This document shows, piece by piece, positions 40,585-47,546 of a stretch of DNA of 64,000 nt; positions within the stretch are counted from its first letter, which is position 1; every line of letters starts with the position of its first letter. The stretch spans positions 310,001 through 374,000 of the forward strand of contig NZ_JANLCN010000003.1 in assembly GCF_024979255.1 (NCBI RefSeq). The letters run 5' to 3'. The notes under the pieces were generated by a model, which ran no database searches, was not told the origin of the DNA, and saw nothing but the letters and a program-made list of their open reading frames with translations. The position numbers and the translations under genes were made by a program. Origin of the DNA: Herbiconiux moechotypicola (GTDB lineage Bacteria; Actinomycetota; Actinomycetes; Actinomycetales; Microbacteriaceae).

Positions 40585-41748
40585 TTATCGCGTTGGGGTC
40601 AGCGTTGGGGTCAAAGCCGCTGCAAGCACGTCTGCCGCTGAGCGCTGCCCGGCATGCGTGACATGCCCGTAGATATCACCGGTGATGGCGATAGACGAGT
40701 GCCCGAGCATGGCCGAGACTTCCGTGATCGGCACGCCCGCCGCGAGCATCATCGACGCGGCCGTGTGCCGGAGAGTGTGAAGACCTACTTCACCTTCCAG
40801 GCCTGCCGCTTGCGCGCCGGACTGCACGGCACGCAAGGCATTGCGCGGGTCGAGCGGCGAGCCGACCGCGGTAGTGAAGACGAAGTCGCGCTCGACCCAT
40901 CGATCGCAAGCGCGCTCCCGGGCACTCCGTTGCTTCTCCTCGACTCCTCGGAGTATCTGGATTGCAGTTGGCGACAGGGCCACGGTGCGCCGTGACCTCG
41001 CGGACTTAGGCTCGGACACCACGGGCTCGCGCCCGGCCTGGCCGAGGGTGCCCCGGATGTGGGCCACCCGCCGATCCAGATCCACCGCCGACCATCGCAG
41101 CGCGAGGGCCTCCCCGCGACGCAGCCCCGTCAGCGCGAGGAACCGGACTAGATCCTCGAACGGGCCGCCCTCGATCGCTGACAAGAGACGGGCTAGCTCC
41201 GCCGCGCTTAGCGCCCGCGCCTCGACGCGTGGCACCCCCGGCCTACCGACCTGAGCGGCGACATTCTTCGCTACGGCGCCGTCTCGGACCGCGGCGTCGA
41301 GCACCGCCCGGAGCACCGTGTAGGCCTGACGCACGGTGCTGGGGGCCTTACCGTCCGCTCGCATCGCGAGTAGCAGCTCCTCGACGTCCCGCGCCCGAAG
41401 GCGGGCCAGGGGTACCTCGGCGATCTTCCCCTTCATGAGGTACCCCCGCGCCAGCGTGGAGTAGGTCGCCTTGGTGGAGTCCTTCCTGCCGGACGCGGCC
41501 AGCGTGGAGCGCACCCAGGAGTCCGCGAAGGCCCCCAGCTTGACCGCGGAATCCGTCGCGGGCTTCCCCTCGTCGACACGCTTCCGCTTCTCAGCCATGC
41601 GCGCCCGAGCCTCGGCCTGAGTCCTCCCGTACGAGGTGACTCGCTTCGTCTCTCCCGTGGCAGCGTCGATGTAGGAGAACCTGCTTTCCCACCGGCCGTC
41701 GCTCCGCTTCCGAAGTGATCCGTCACCGTTCGCTCTCTTCCCAGACAT
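40585..41748 (-). CDS. int: Tyrosine integrase of the prophage
   Basis: 387 residues. N-terminal arm domain (GSLRKRSDGRWESRFSYIDAATG), SAM-like core-binding domain and a catalytic domain with Arg210 (TGLRRGE), Lys248, HTLRH with His324 and Arg327, His350 (GHSS) and Tyr360 (GDIYGHV). The last residues LTPTLTPTR are encoded by a tandem repeat. It reads toward the tRNA-Pro and is divergent from the excisionase gene. Confidence 0.92.
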   Translation of the reverse strand: MSGKRANGDGSLRKRSDGRWESRFSYIDAATGETKRVTSYGRTQAEARARMAEKRKRVDEGKPATDSAVKLGAFADSWVRSTLAASGRKDSTKATYSTLARGYLMKGKIAEVPLARLRARDVEELLLAMRADGKAPSTVRQAYTVLRAVLDAAVRDGAVAKNVAAQVGRPGVPRVEARALSAAELARLLSAIEGGPFEDLVRFLALTGLRRGEALALRWSAVDLDRRVAHIRGTLGQAGREPVVSEPKSARSRRTVALSPTAIQILRGVEEKQRSARERACDRWVERDFVFTTAVGSPLDPRNALRAVQSGAQAAGLEGEVGLHTLRHTAASMMLAAGVPITEVSAMLGHSSIAITGDIYGHVTHAGQRSAADVLAAALTPTLTPTR

Positions 41749-41787
41749 GCGTCAATCGTACAGCGTAAAACGACTCACGCAAGTGCC

Positions 41788-41826
41788 TGAGCAGCCATGG
41801 CCGTCTGGCCCCCTCCTCATCTGTCC
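41788..41826 (+). promoter_or_regulatory. Prophage leader repeat, copy 1 (before xis)
   Basis: TGAGCAGCC (41788-41796) followed by CTGGCCCCCTCCTCATCTG and TCC (41805-41826). CTCCT can pair with the AGGAG ribosome site before 41855. Confidence 0.6.
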
Positions 41827-41854
41827 ACACGAGTCCAGAGAGAAGGAGAACCCC

Positions 41855-42034
41855 ATGGACGCACTGCTCATCACGCCGACCGAGGCGGCGAAGTCACTCG
41901 GGATCGGTCGCTCGACGATCTACGAACTCATGGCCGCCGGGCAGATCCCCTCGGTCAAGATCGGATCGAGCCGCCGGATCCGTACCTCCGACCTGGCTCG
42001 CTACGTCGACTCGCTCGAAGAGGTTGCATCGTGA
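41855..42034 (+). CDS. Prophage excisionase-like helix-turn-helix protein
   Basis: 59 residues after AAGGAG: LITPTEAAKSLGIGRSTIYELMAAGQIPSVKIGSSRRI, an AlpA/Xis-type winged helix. It is divergent from the integrase, and its stop overlaps the next GTG by four bases. It may serve excision or regulate early genes. Confidence 0.8.
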   Translation: MDALLITPTEAAKSLGIGRSTIYELMAAGQIPSVKIGSSRRIRTSDLARYVDSLEEVAS

Positions 42035-42540
42035 GCCGGCGCTACATCCGACACTCGTCAATCGTGAAGGCATGGGCCACGCTCGGAGAAGAGTGTCCCT
42101 TCGAACTTCTGAGGGCGGACCCCGGCGAGCCTGGCTGCTTCGGTTGTGGCTGGCGAACCCCCACCCCTGACGCGGCGGAACGGCTCGGCGACTCCTTCAG
42201 TGAGTGGGACCTCGTCGGCGGCCTCTTGGAGAAGGCGCACCTCGTCGATCACTCCGCGGACCCCTCGCTGGACGACGACCCGCTAAACTACGCGCTTCTC
42301 TGCCGTCGCTGTCATAGGTCGATGACACGAACGGTGTTCGGGGTTGGGGACGCCGAAGCGGCGATCTCCTGGATCCTTGGCCGCCCGGAGAGGGAGTGGG
42401 CCTATCAGCTCCTCACCGACTCGCCGGAGATACGCGCGGCCGTCGACCAGAGCAACAAGCGCGAGTACGCCCGCGCTCTCGACAAGCTCCGCGATGGGCT
42501 GGACGCCGAGCTGGCGCGGGAGCGGACGTGCGCCTCGTGA
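42031..42540 (+). CDS. HNH-like zinc protein
   Basis: 169 residues, GTG start. CFGCG is followed about 40 residues later by KAHLVDHSADPSLDDDPLNYALLCRRCHRSM, the CxxC...H...N...CxxCH arrangement of HNH endonucleases. It is probably a nuclease or recombination helper. Its stop codon lies in the left arm of a large inverted repeat. Confidence 0.68.
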   Translation: MSRRYIRHSSIVKAWATLGEECPFELLRADPGEPGCFGCGWRTPTPDAAERLGDSFSEWDLVGGLLEKAHLVDHSADPSLDDDPLNYALLCRRCHRSMTRTVFGVGDAEAAISWILGRPEREWAYQLLTDSPEIRAAVDQSNKREYARALDKLRDGLDAELARERTCAS

Positions 42541-42640
42541 CGAAGTGACGGAAGTGACGCTCTCTTCCATTCCTCTTCTAAGTGTCTCTCTCCTATAGCC
42601 CGGAATGAGAAGCACCGTCACTTCCGTCACTTCGTCACGA
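42535..42640. repeat. 25-bp perfect inverted repeat built of GTGACG(G)AA units
   Basis: Arms 42535-42559 and 42616-42640 are perfectly complementary, each made of three spaced GTGACG units; inner bases CATTCC/GGAATG extend the pairing. No T run follows, so it is not an ordinary terminator. It includes the stop codon of the HNH-like gene. Confidence 0.8.
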
Positions 42641-42657
42641 ACAATTCCAAATCAATT

Positions 42658-42725
42658 TGAGCAGCCGCCCCCTCCTGGCCCCCTCCTCATCTGTCCAAAC
42701 AAATTCCGACAGAAGAGAAGGGGGC
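42658..42725 (+). promoter_or_regulatory. Prophage leader repeat, copy 2
   Basis: TGAGCAGCC (42658-42666), CTGGCCCCCTCCTCATCTG (42675 on). GGCCCCCTCCTC can pair with GAGAAGGGGGCC (42714-42725), which includes the ribosome site of the TTG at 42733. Confidence 0.6.
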
Positions 42726-42732
42726 CGCTTCA

Positions 42733-43059
42733 TTGCCGCTACCGCTCACCGCCACCGCTGAAGAGCCCGAGCCGATCGACCACAAGGAGCTCGGCCTCCT
42801 CGCTCTCGAATACGCCGAGGACCTGCCGCCCTACTCCGAGGCGAAACCTGCCGTCCTCCTCCAGGCCATCGCCCACCTCCTCCTCGCACAGATCGAACAG
42901 CGCGCCGAGACGGACCGGGCGATCGCCGAGATCCTAGCGGCCGTCACCCCGCCGGAGCCCTTCACCCTCAACGTCCAGGCGCCGGCCGAACCGGACCCCG
43001 CCGAGGCGCCGAAGCCGCGACCTCGACCCAGCCGACAGAAAGAGACCCCCTCCTCGTGA
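42733..43059 (+). CDS. Prophage early protein, unknown
   Basis: 108 residues, TTG start. A helical middle (LGLLALEYAEDLPPY, VLLQAIAHLLLAQIEQRAETDRAIAEIL) and a Pro/Glu-rich tail. It starts the run of coupled early genes; the stop overlaps the next GTG. No domain recognised. Confidence 0.65.
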   Translation: MPLPLTATAEEPEPIDHKELGLLALEYAEDLPPYSEAKPAVLLQAIAHLLLAQIEQRAETDRAIAEILAAVTPPEPFTLNVQAPAEPDPAEAPKPRPRPSRQKETPSS

Positions 43060-43259
43060 ACCACGAAATCGCCCAGCTCATCGAGACCGCCTCGATCGAG
43101 GGCCAGACCCTCACCATCCGCAAGACCGACGGCCGCACCTTCACCGGAGTGCCCTCCAAGCATCCAACGGACCCGGCCCTCTACACCCTCCAGACCGGCC
43201 GCCGTGGTCGCCCCGCGGTCATCCACCCGGAGGACGTCGAGGAGGTGTTCTTCGAGTGA
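43056..43259 (+). CDS. Prophage early protein, small beta-rich
   Basis: 67 residues, GTG start overlapping the previous stop. Alternating strands (QTLTIRKTDGRTFTGVP, RPAVIHPEDVEEVFFE) suggest an Sm-like or SH3-like barrel. Unknown function. Confidence 0.62.
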   Translation: MNHEIAQLIETASIEGQTLTIRKTDGRTFTGVPSKHPTDPALYTLQTGRRGRPAVIHPEDVEEVFFE

Positions 43260-43408
43260 GCCTCGACGAACTCATCCTGAAGCTCCTCGCGCTGAAAGCC
43301 GAGGGCCACGGCCACGCGCCGGTCTACATCGAGTCTCTGGCCGGTGTCGAGTGGGGCATGCCGAGCGACGCCCGCTTCCGCGCCGACGCCGTGGAGATCG
43401 TCTCGTGA
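43256..43408 (+). CDS. Prophage early protein, 50 residues
   Basis: GTG start overlapping the previous stop; begins VSLDELILKLLALKAEGHGH and ends DAVEIVS. Amphipathic, no domain recognised. Supported by unbroken coupling with both neighbours. Confidence 0.55.
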   Translation: MSLDELILKLLALKAEGHGHAPVYIESLAGVEWGMPSDARFRADAVEIVS

Positions 43409-43515
43409 CCGCCCTCCCGCCGCCGAATCGCGGCTTCTCCCCGCTTCTCGCCTACTACATCGGTCTCACCCTCGGGCTCCTCGCGGGCCTCCTCACCGGC
43501 GGAGGGCTCCCGTGA
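43405..43515 (+). CDS. Single-helix membrane peptide, 36 residues
   Basis: GTG start; LLAYYIGLTLGLLAGLLTGG is one membrane helix with a short tail. Coupled on both sides by four-base overlaps. Possibly acts on the envelope or superinfection. Confidence 0.5.
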   Translation: MTALPPPNRGFSPLLAYYIGLTLGLLAGLLTGGGLP

Positions 43516-43610
43516 TCGGCGCAGTCGACGACCTGATCTATGCCCTGAACGGCGCGATCAGCACCCTCCAGAACCTCTTCTTCCGCATCAAGCGAAAGGT
43601 GCTCCCATGA
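43512..43610 (+). CDS. Small amphipathic prophage peptide, 32 residues
   Basis: GTG start; VIGAVDDLIYALNGAISTLQ then a basic end FRIKRKVLP. Coupled to both neighbours. Function unknown. Confidence 0.45.
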   Translation: MIGAVDDLIYALNGAISTLQNLFFRIKRKVLP

Positions 43611-43873
43611 ATACCCCCACCCCGCCCGTCGACTTCGTCGTCGACTCCTCCGGCGTCGCCACCGTGACCGGCCCGCGCGCCGCCCTGGCCGACCGCCTCG
43701 CCGAAGCCCAGGGCCTCACCTCCAACTCATTCCAGCGACGAATCCTCTTCGCTCTCACCTGGACCGGCAAGCACGTCTACGCCGGGACGGTGCCGGCGGA
43801 CGAGGTCATGCGCCGCCGCCGTCGCAACAAGGCGGCCAGGGCGAGCCGCCGCCTGAACAGGAAGGCGGCTTAG
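43607..43873 (+). CDS. Prophage early protein with basic tail
   Basis: 88 residues. The start PPVDFVVDSSGVATVTGPRAAL is beta-like and the end (MRRRRRNKAARASRRLNRKAA) strongly basic, suggesting nucleic-acid contact. Unknown function; start overlaps the previous stop. Confidence 0.6.
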   Translation: MNTPTPPVDFVVDSSGVATVTGPRAALADRLAEAQGLTSNSFQRRILFALTWTGKHVYAGTVPADEVMRRRRRNKAARASRRLNRKAA

Positions 43874-43875
43874 GG

Positions 43876-44238
43876 ATGACCGAGATCGCAACCCTGAAGG
43901 ACGGTAACGCGAAGATCGTCGTGAGCCAGGTCGGCGACGACGTCGTCTTCCACCTCTACGGCGAGACCTCCGCCCAGTACTCGGTCGGCTACGTCGGCAC
44001 GAGGTTCTTCCGCAAAGGCTCCGCCACCGAGTTCGCGAAGGCCATCCTCCGCGTCACCTCCCCCGACTCCCTCGCCCCCGGGCTCCCGACCGAGGAGGGC
44101 GTCTACCTGGACGCCGACGGTGACCTCTGGCGCCTGCGCGGCGAGAAGTGGATCTATGTCTCCGATCCCGACGGGCTGGTCGACGACCCCAAGAACTACC
44201 TCCCCTTCACCCGCCTCGTCCCGGAGACCACCTCATGA
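43876..44238 (+). CDS. Prophage early protein with LPTxxGxY module
   Basis: 120 residues. The second half, GLPTEEGVYLDADGDLWRLR, contains a short WW- or SH3-like module that recurs in the next two genes. Stop overlaps the next start. Unknown function. Confidence 0.62.
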   Translation: MTEIATLKDGNAKIVVSQVGDDVVFHLYGETSAQYSVGYVGTRFFRKGSATEFAKAILRVTSPDSLAPGLPTEEGVYLDADGDLWRLRGEKWIYVSDPDGLVDDPKNYLPFTRLVPETTS

Positions 44239-44627
44239 GCGCCACACTCGCCGAGGTCGAACTCCCGACCGAGCACGGGGTCTACACCGCCCAGCCGGAG
44301 CGCCCCCAGACGGGCATCATCTACGTCCTCGACGACCGCGGCTGGAAAGTCGTCTGGAACGGCGAGCCGGGAGACCACCTCACTAGCGCCCGCCGTACGC
44401 CCCAGCCCGGCAGCCGCCCGCTCGTCCGCCTGGCACCGCCCCCGCCCGGCCTCCCCACCGCCCCCGGCCTCTACCAGGACAAAGACGGCGACGCCTGGCT
44501 CCTCGACGTGCACGACTCCTGGTCCCTCGTCACCGTGAGCGGTCGCCTGCCCGACTCCGACGAGGCCCGGGACTACCGTCCGCACGCCTTCCTCCCCTTC
44601 TCCCCTCTCACCATCGCAAAGGACTGA
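44235..44627 (+). CDS. Prophage early protein with two LPTxxGxY modules
   Basis: 130 residues. Modules ELPTEHGVYTAQ...WKVVWNG and GLPTAPGLYQDKDGDAWLLD are internal repeats and relatives of those in the flanking genes. Unknown function, probably protein-protein contact. Confidence 0.62.
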   Translation: MSATLAEVELPTEHGVYTAQPERPQTGIIYVLDDRGWKVVWNGEPGDHLTSARRTPQPGSRPLVRLAPPPPGLPTAPGLYQDKDGDAWLLDVHDSWSLVTVSGRLPDSDEARDYRPHAFLPFSPLTIAKD

Positions 44628-44630
44628 CCG

Positions 44631-45116
44631 ATGCCCTACGAACCCTTCTCCTCCACCGACCTCTACTCGACGATCGGGTCGCGCTACTTCTGCGACTACC
44701 TCGACCGCCCCGCGATCATCGCCACCCCCGCCTACACCGGCTCGGCCCGCAAGGGCGACCTCGTCGAGATCACGAAGGGCGAGGTGAAGCACACCGCCCG
44801 CGCCCAGGAGCGTATCGGCGGCGACCTCTACGTCGCCGACTTCCGCAGCGCGGCGAGCTTCGGCCGCCTGGTCGCCTCGGGCTTCTCGATCCGCGTCGTC
44901 GAGCGCGCCGTCGTCCCGCTTCCGACGAAGCCGGGCTACTACACGGCCCACCGCGCCCACCCGATCGGGTGGGTAATCTACGCCCTCAGCACGCGCGGTG
45001 AGTGGTACTCGTTCAACTGGGACGGAGCCCGGTCGCAACGGATCAGCGAGGCCGAGATCCGCTCCCAGGCTGGCGGCCGTGAGCTCGTCGAGCTCACCCC
45101 GGCGGTGACCGCATGA
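44631..45116 (+). CDS. Prophage early protein joining KGDLV and LPTxxGxY modules
   Basis: 161 residues. The first part (KGDLVEITKGEVKHTARAQE...GRLVASGFSIRVVE) resembles the next protein; the end PLPTKPGYYTAH...WYSFNWDG is the module of the two previous ones. It is thus a bridge between two small families. Unknown function. Confidence 0.62.
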   Translation: MPYEPFSSTDLYSTIGSRYFCDYLDRPAIIATPAYTGSARKGDLVEITKGEVKHTARAQERIGGDLYVADFRSAASFGRLVASGFSIRVVERAVVPLPTKPGYYTAHRAHPIGWVIYALSTRGEWYSFNWDGARSQRISEAEIRSQAGGRELVELTPAVTA

Positions 45117-45382
45117 CCGCCTCGATCGAGCGCCGCGAGGCCATCCTCACCCCCGCTGCCGTCACGGCCGCCGTTCGCTCCTTCGGCGAGGGCGACCTCG
45201 TCCAGGCCGAGAAGGGCGAGTCCCTCGTGAAGGGCCGCGTCGAGACCTACGGCTCGGCCGGCTTCCTCTACCTCGGCGGGCGCACGCTCCAGCGCCTCGT
45301 CCGCCGAGGCTACACGCTGACACTCCTTCAGGCCCTCGGTCGCTACACCCTCCGCCGCCTCGTCTCGGAGGTGACACCGTGA
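45113..45382 (+). CDS. Prophage early protein, KGDLV-module paralogue
   Basis: 89 residues: EGDLVQAEKGESLVKGRVET...LYLGGRTLQRLVRRGYTLTLL parallels the first half of the 44631 protein. Coupled by four-base overlaps at both ends. Unknown function. Confidence 0.62.
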   Translation: MTASIERREAILTPAAVTAAVRSFGEGDLVQAEKGESLVKGRVETYGSAGFLYLGGRTLQRLVRRGYTLTLLQALGRYTLRRLVSEVTP

Positions 45383-45672
45383 CCCTCCTCGCCCGCCTGA
45401 AGTCTCTCTTCAGCCCCGCCTCCCGCACGCACCGCGGCCGGGCCTTCGTCCCGGTCGACCCGCCGGCCGACTTCGAGATCGAGTACCGCCAGGGCGCAAC
45501 GCTGGTCATCGATCACGTCCGCGAGGTTGCCTACCCGTTCCCGAGGAGCCGCGAGGACCTCGCCGAGGCCGCCGTGGCGAAGCTCCTCGACGGCACAGCT
45601 CCCACGCTGTACGGCTTCCCGACGGAGGAGTCCGAGCGGCGGTTCGGCTCGCTCCAGGACCAGACCTCGTGA
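45379..45672 (+). CDS. Prophage early protein, unknown
   Basis: 97 residues, GTG start. Begins with an amphipathic helix (LLARLKSLFSPASRTHRG), which may be a membrane anchor; later REDLAEAAVAKLLDGTAPTLYG. No domain recognised. Confidence 0.58.
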   Translation: MTLLARLKSLFSPASRTHRGRAFVPVDPPADFEIEYRQGATLVIDHVREVAYPFPRSREDLAEAAVAKLLDGTAPTLYGFPTEESERRFGSLQDQTS

Positions 45673-45794
45673 GCCGCCGAGACTCCCTCCGCGGCGCCCT
45701 CGCGCTGGCCGCCTCGGTCGCCATCATCGGCGCCTTCCTCCTCGGTGGGCTGCTCCTCCTCGGGAGCCCGTCCGATCCGGGGGTGACCCCGTGA
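45669..45794 (+). CDS. Single-helix membrane peptide, 41 residues
   Basis: GTG start; VSRRDSLRGALALAASVAIIGAFLLGGLLLLG is a basic start plus one membrane helix. Coupled on both sides. One of several tiny membrane proteins in this block. Confidence 0.5.
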   Translation: MSRRDSLRGALALAASVAIIGAFLLGGLLLLGSPSDPGVTP

Positions 45795-46111
45795 CGGGGC
45801 TCGGGACCGTGACGATCGACGTCGTGCCCCGGCTCGACGCCGAAGCGCTCGGCAAGGCCGTCCGCGAGGCCCTGGCAAAGGCACTCCGCGAGGTCGCGTC
45901 CGAGCTGGAGGGCGAGCCCGCGCGGTTCGAGTATTTCGTGAGCAAGTTCGGGATGCACGTCATCCGAGACCGGGTGACCGGCTTCGAGTATGCGAGCCGC
46001 GAGCGCGGCGACCTGCACGATCGTGCCCGCGAGATCCTCGATGGTAGACCGATCCACTACGCGCCGGGTCACCACGTTCAGACCGGGACCCCGGAGGAGA
46101 TCCGCCTATGA
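45791..46111 (+). CDS. Prophage early protein, unknown
   Basis: 106 residues, GTG start overlapping the previous stop. Central helix LGKAVREALAKALREVASEL, then FEYASRERGDLHDRAREILDG. Unknown function. Confidence 0.58.
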   Translation: MTGLGTVTIDVVPRLDAEALGKAVREALAKALREVASELEGEPARFEYFVSKFGMHVIRDRVTGFEYASRERGDLHDRAREILDGRPIHYAPGHHVQTGTPEEIRL

Positions 46112-46440
46112 CCTCACCAGAGCCGGACCTCGATCGCCTCTCGTCGATCTTCCTCGATGCCGAGATGGAAGCTGACGCCCGGGGCGAGGTCCGCCGCGGC
46201 GTCCGCGCCGGCCTGACCGCCGTCCTCGGCGACCTCGGGCTCATCCCTCCGGCGCCGCCCTACCAGGTGCTCCCGGGCGCCTTCGGGTGGTCGCTCCGGG
46301 AGACCTCGACCGGCCGGTCGCTGGTCTTCCTGAGCGAGTCCTTCGCGCGCGAGTACGCGGCGGACCTCCAGGTCGGTCGCCGCACCTGGCCGGACTTCGT
46401 CCCGTCCACCGATCCACCCGTCGGGCTGTCGTCCGACTAG
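46108..46440 (+). CDS. Last protein of the coupled early block, unknown
   Basis: 110 residues; RLSSIFLDAEMEADARGEVRRGVRAGLTAVLGDLG then a small beta region. A strong terminator follows three bases after the stop, ending the long early operon that began near 42.7 kb. Confidence 0.6.
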   Translation: MTSPEPDLDRLSSIFLDAEMEADARGEVRRGVRAGLTAVLGDLGLIPPAPPYQVLPGAFGWSLRETSTGRSLVFLSESFAREYAADLQVGRRTWPDFVPSTDPPVGLSSD

Positions 46441-46443
46441 CTG

Positions 46444-46476
46444 AGAGGCCCTTCTCTTCGGAGAGGGGCCTCTTTT
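46444..46476 (+). terminator. Terminator of the early operon
   Basis: AGAGGCCCTTCTC, loop TTCG, GAGAGGGGCCTCT, then TTT. Strong hairpin with a UUCG loop. Nearly identical to the terminator at 46881. Confidence 0.88.
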
Positions 46477-46486
46477 GCTTTGCGTC

Positions 46487-46515
46487 TTGCGTGAGACGTC
46501 TCACGTTAGTATTCT
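46487..46515 (+). promoter_or_regulatory. Moron promoter 1 with palindromic operator
   Basis: -35 TTGCGT (46487-46492), 17-base spacer, -10 TATTCT (46510-46515). The perfect palindrome GTGAGACGTCTCAC (46491-46504) overlaps the -35 and spacer, so a bound dimer would block polymerase. Confidence 0.7.
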
Positions 46516-46553
46516 CGAACCATGCCCCGCCGGGGCGGAAGGAGCCAACACCG

Positions 46554-46874
46554 ATGACCGAGACCGCCGAGGCCACCACAGACCCGCTCTACACCGAGGT
46601 CGCCGGCTGCACCTGCTACATCGGCGGCCAGCGCGGCGTCACCACCGGCTTCACGTACAGCCCGGGTCTCAGCGGCCCCGAGATGAACGGCGCGTTCGTG
46701 AAGCTCGACGAGGGCGACCGGCCCATGTTGTACGTAACGCTCGGCGCCCCCGTGTCCGGTGACAACGCGCGGATGACCCATCGCGAGGTTCTAGCCTGGC
46801 GGGAGATCAGCCGTGACGGCTTCGACAGCCTCACTGGCCTGGCCGATGCTCGCCGCAAAATGGGCTGGCGGTGA
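46554..46874 (+). CDS. Moron-like prophage protein 1, unknown
   Basis: 106 residues after GGAAGGA. AGCTCYIGGQRGVTTGFTYSP, LDEGDRPMLYVTLGAP and ARMTHREVLAWREISRDGFD show a mixed alpha/beta protein with no recognised family. It has its own promoter, operator and terminator, so it is a single-gene cassette, perhaps expressed in the lysogen or on induction. Confidence 0.65.
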   Translation: MTETAEATTDPLYTEVAGCTCYIGGQRGVTTGFTYSPGLSGPEMNGAFVKLDEGDRPMLYVTLGAPVSGDNARMTHREVLAWREISRDGFDSLTGLADARRKMGWR

Positions 46875-46880
46875 CCGACC

Positions 46881-46913
46881 AGAGGCCCTTCTCTTCGGAG
46901 TGGGGTCTCTTTT
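46881..46913 (+). terminator. Terminator of moron cassette 1
   Basis: AGAGGCCCTTCTC, loop TTCG, GAGTGGGGTCTCT, then TTT; a diverged copy of 46444-46476. Confidence 0.85.
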
Positions 46914-46923
46914 GCATTTCATC

Positions 46924-46952
46924 TTGCGTGAGACGTCTCACGTTGATAGACT
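46924..46952 (+). promoter_or_regulatory. Moron promoter 2 with the same operator
   Basis: -35 TTGCGT (46924-46929), 17-base spacer, -10 TAGACT (46947-46952), palindrome GTGAGACGTCTCAC (46928-46941). The predicted start of transcription falls at or next to the ATG at 46959, suggesting a leaderless message. Confidence 0.68.
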
Positions 46953-46958
46953 GCTGAC

Positions 46959-47210
46959 ATGACGAAGAACAGCAGCCAGCTCATCGCTACCGCCCTCACC
47001 GCCGACAGCTCGACCCGCGTCAGCATCTTCCGCAAGGTTGCCTACACCGGCAAGACGATCTACATCGTCGACTTCGTTCACATGCTCAAGCGTGATGCCG
47101 ACCGCCGCTCGGTGACCTGGAAGGTCGAGCGGACCGAGGCAGCCGCCCGCGAGGCAGCTAACGCCTGCTTCGCTCGCTGGAACGGCACCATGCGGATGAT
47201 CGTCGAGTAG
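46959..47210 (+). CDS. Moron-like prophage protein 2, unknown
   Basis: 83 residues: STRVSIFRKVAYTGKTIYIVDFVHMLKRDAD... ending FARWNGTMRMIVE. Small basic alpha/beta protein without a known family. There is no ribosome site; the promoter places the RNA start at the ATG. A terminator follows at 47229. Confidence 0.62.
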   Translation: MTKNSSQLIATALTADSSTRVSIFRKVAYTGKTIYIVDFVHMLKRDADRRSVTWKVERTEAAAREAANACFARWNGTMRMIVE

Positions 47211-47228
47211 CTGCCAAGCCGGCTAAGT

Positions 47229-47257
47229 GGCCCTCTCCTTCACCGGAGGGGGCCTTT
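47229..47257 (+). terminator. Terminator of moron cassette 2
   Basis: GGCCCTCTCC (47229-47238) with GGAGGGGGCC (47245-47254), one G-T pair, followed by TTT. Confidence 0.75.
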
Positions 47258-47266
47258 CGGCGTTTA

Positions 47267-47297
47267 TGAGCAGCCGGAGAGGCCTCGGCCCCCTCCT
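47267..47297 (+). promoter_or_regulatory. Prophage leader repeat, copy 3 (before the dead methyltransferase)
   Basis: TGAGCAGCC (47267-47275) and GGCCCCCTCCT (47287-47297), six bases before the ATG at 47303. Confidence 0.55.
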
Positions 47298-47302
47298 CCG
47301 GT

Positions 47303-47546
47303 ATGACTCGATCTCTCATCGCCCTCGACCTCTTCGCCGGGACCGGGTGGGGCGTCGCATGCCAGCGTCTCAGCATCGAGGAACCGCCGTGTCAGACCTT
47401 CTCTGTGGCGGGGAAGGGGGCGGGCCGAGCCGCTCTCGACGAGGTGCTCGCAGCCATCGACCGCGGCGACTACCAAATCCGTCGACGCCCTCCGCGCGCT
47501 CGCCTACGCCTATCTCGACCGGCCGACCTTCGTCGTTCTGGAGCAG
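47303..47546 (+). pseudogene. Remnant of a C5-cytosine DNA methyltransferase
   Basis: MTRSLIALDLFAGTGWGVACQ is the SAM-binding motif I of C5 methyltransferases. It jumps directly to PPCQTFSVAGKGAGR (motif IV with the catalytic cysteine), so about 50 codons are missing between them. After GDY an extra C shifts the frame; DALRALAYAYLDRPTFVVLEQ, a further methyltransferase segment, continues in the other frame. The rest of the enzyme, including the target-recognition domain, is absent. It cannot make an active protein. The original probably protected phage DNA from restriction. Confidence 0.8.
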
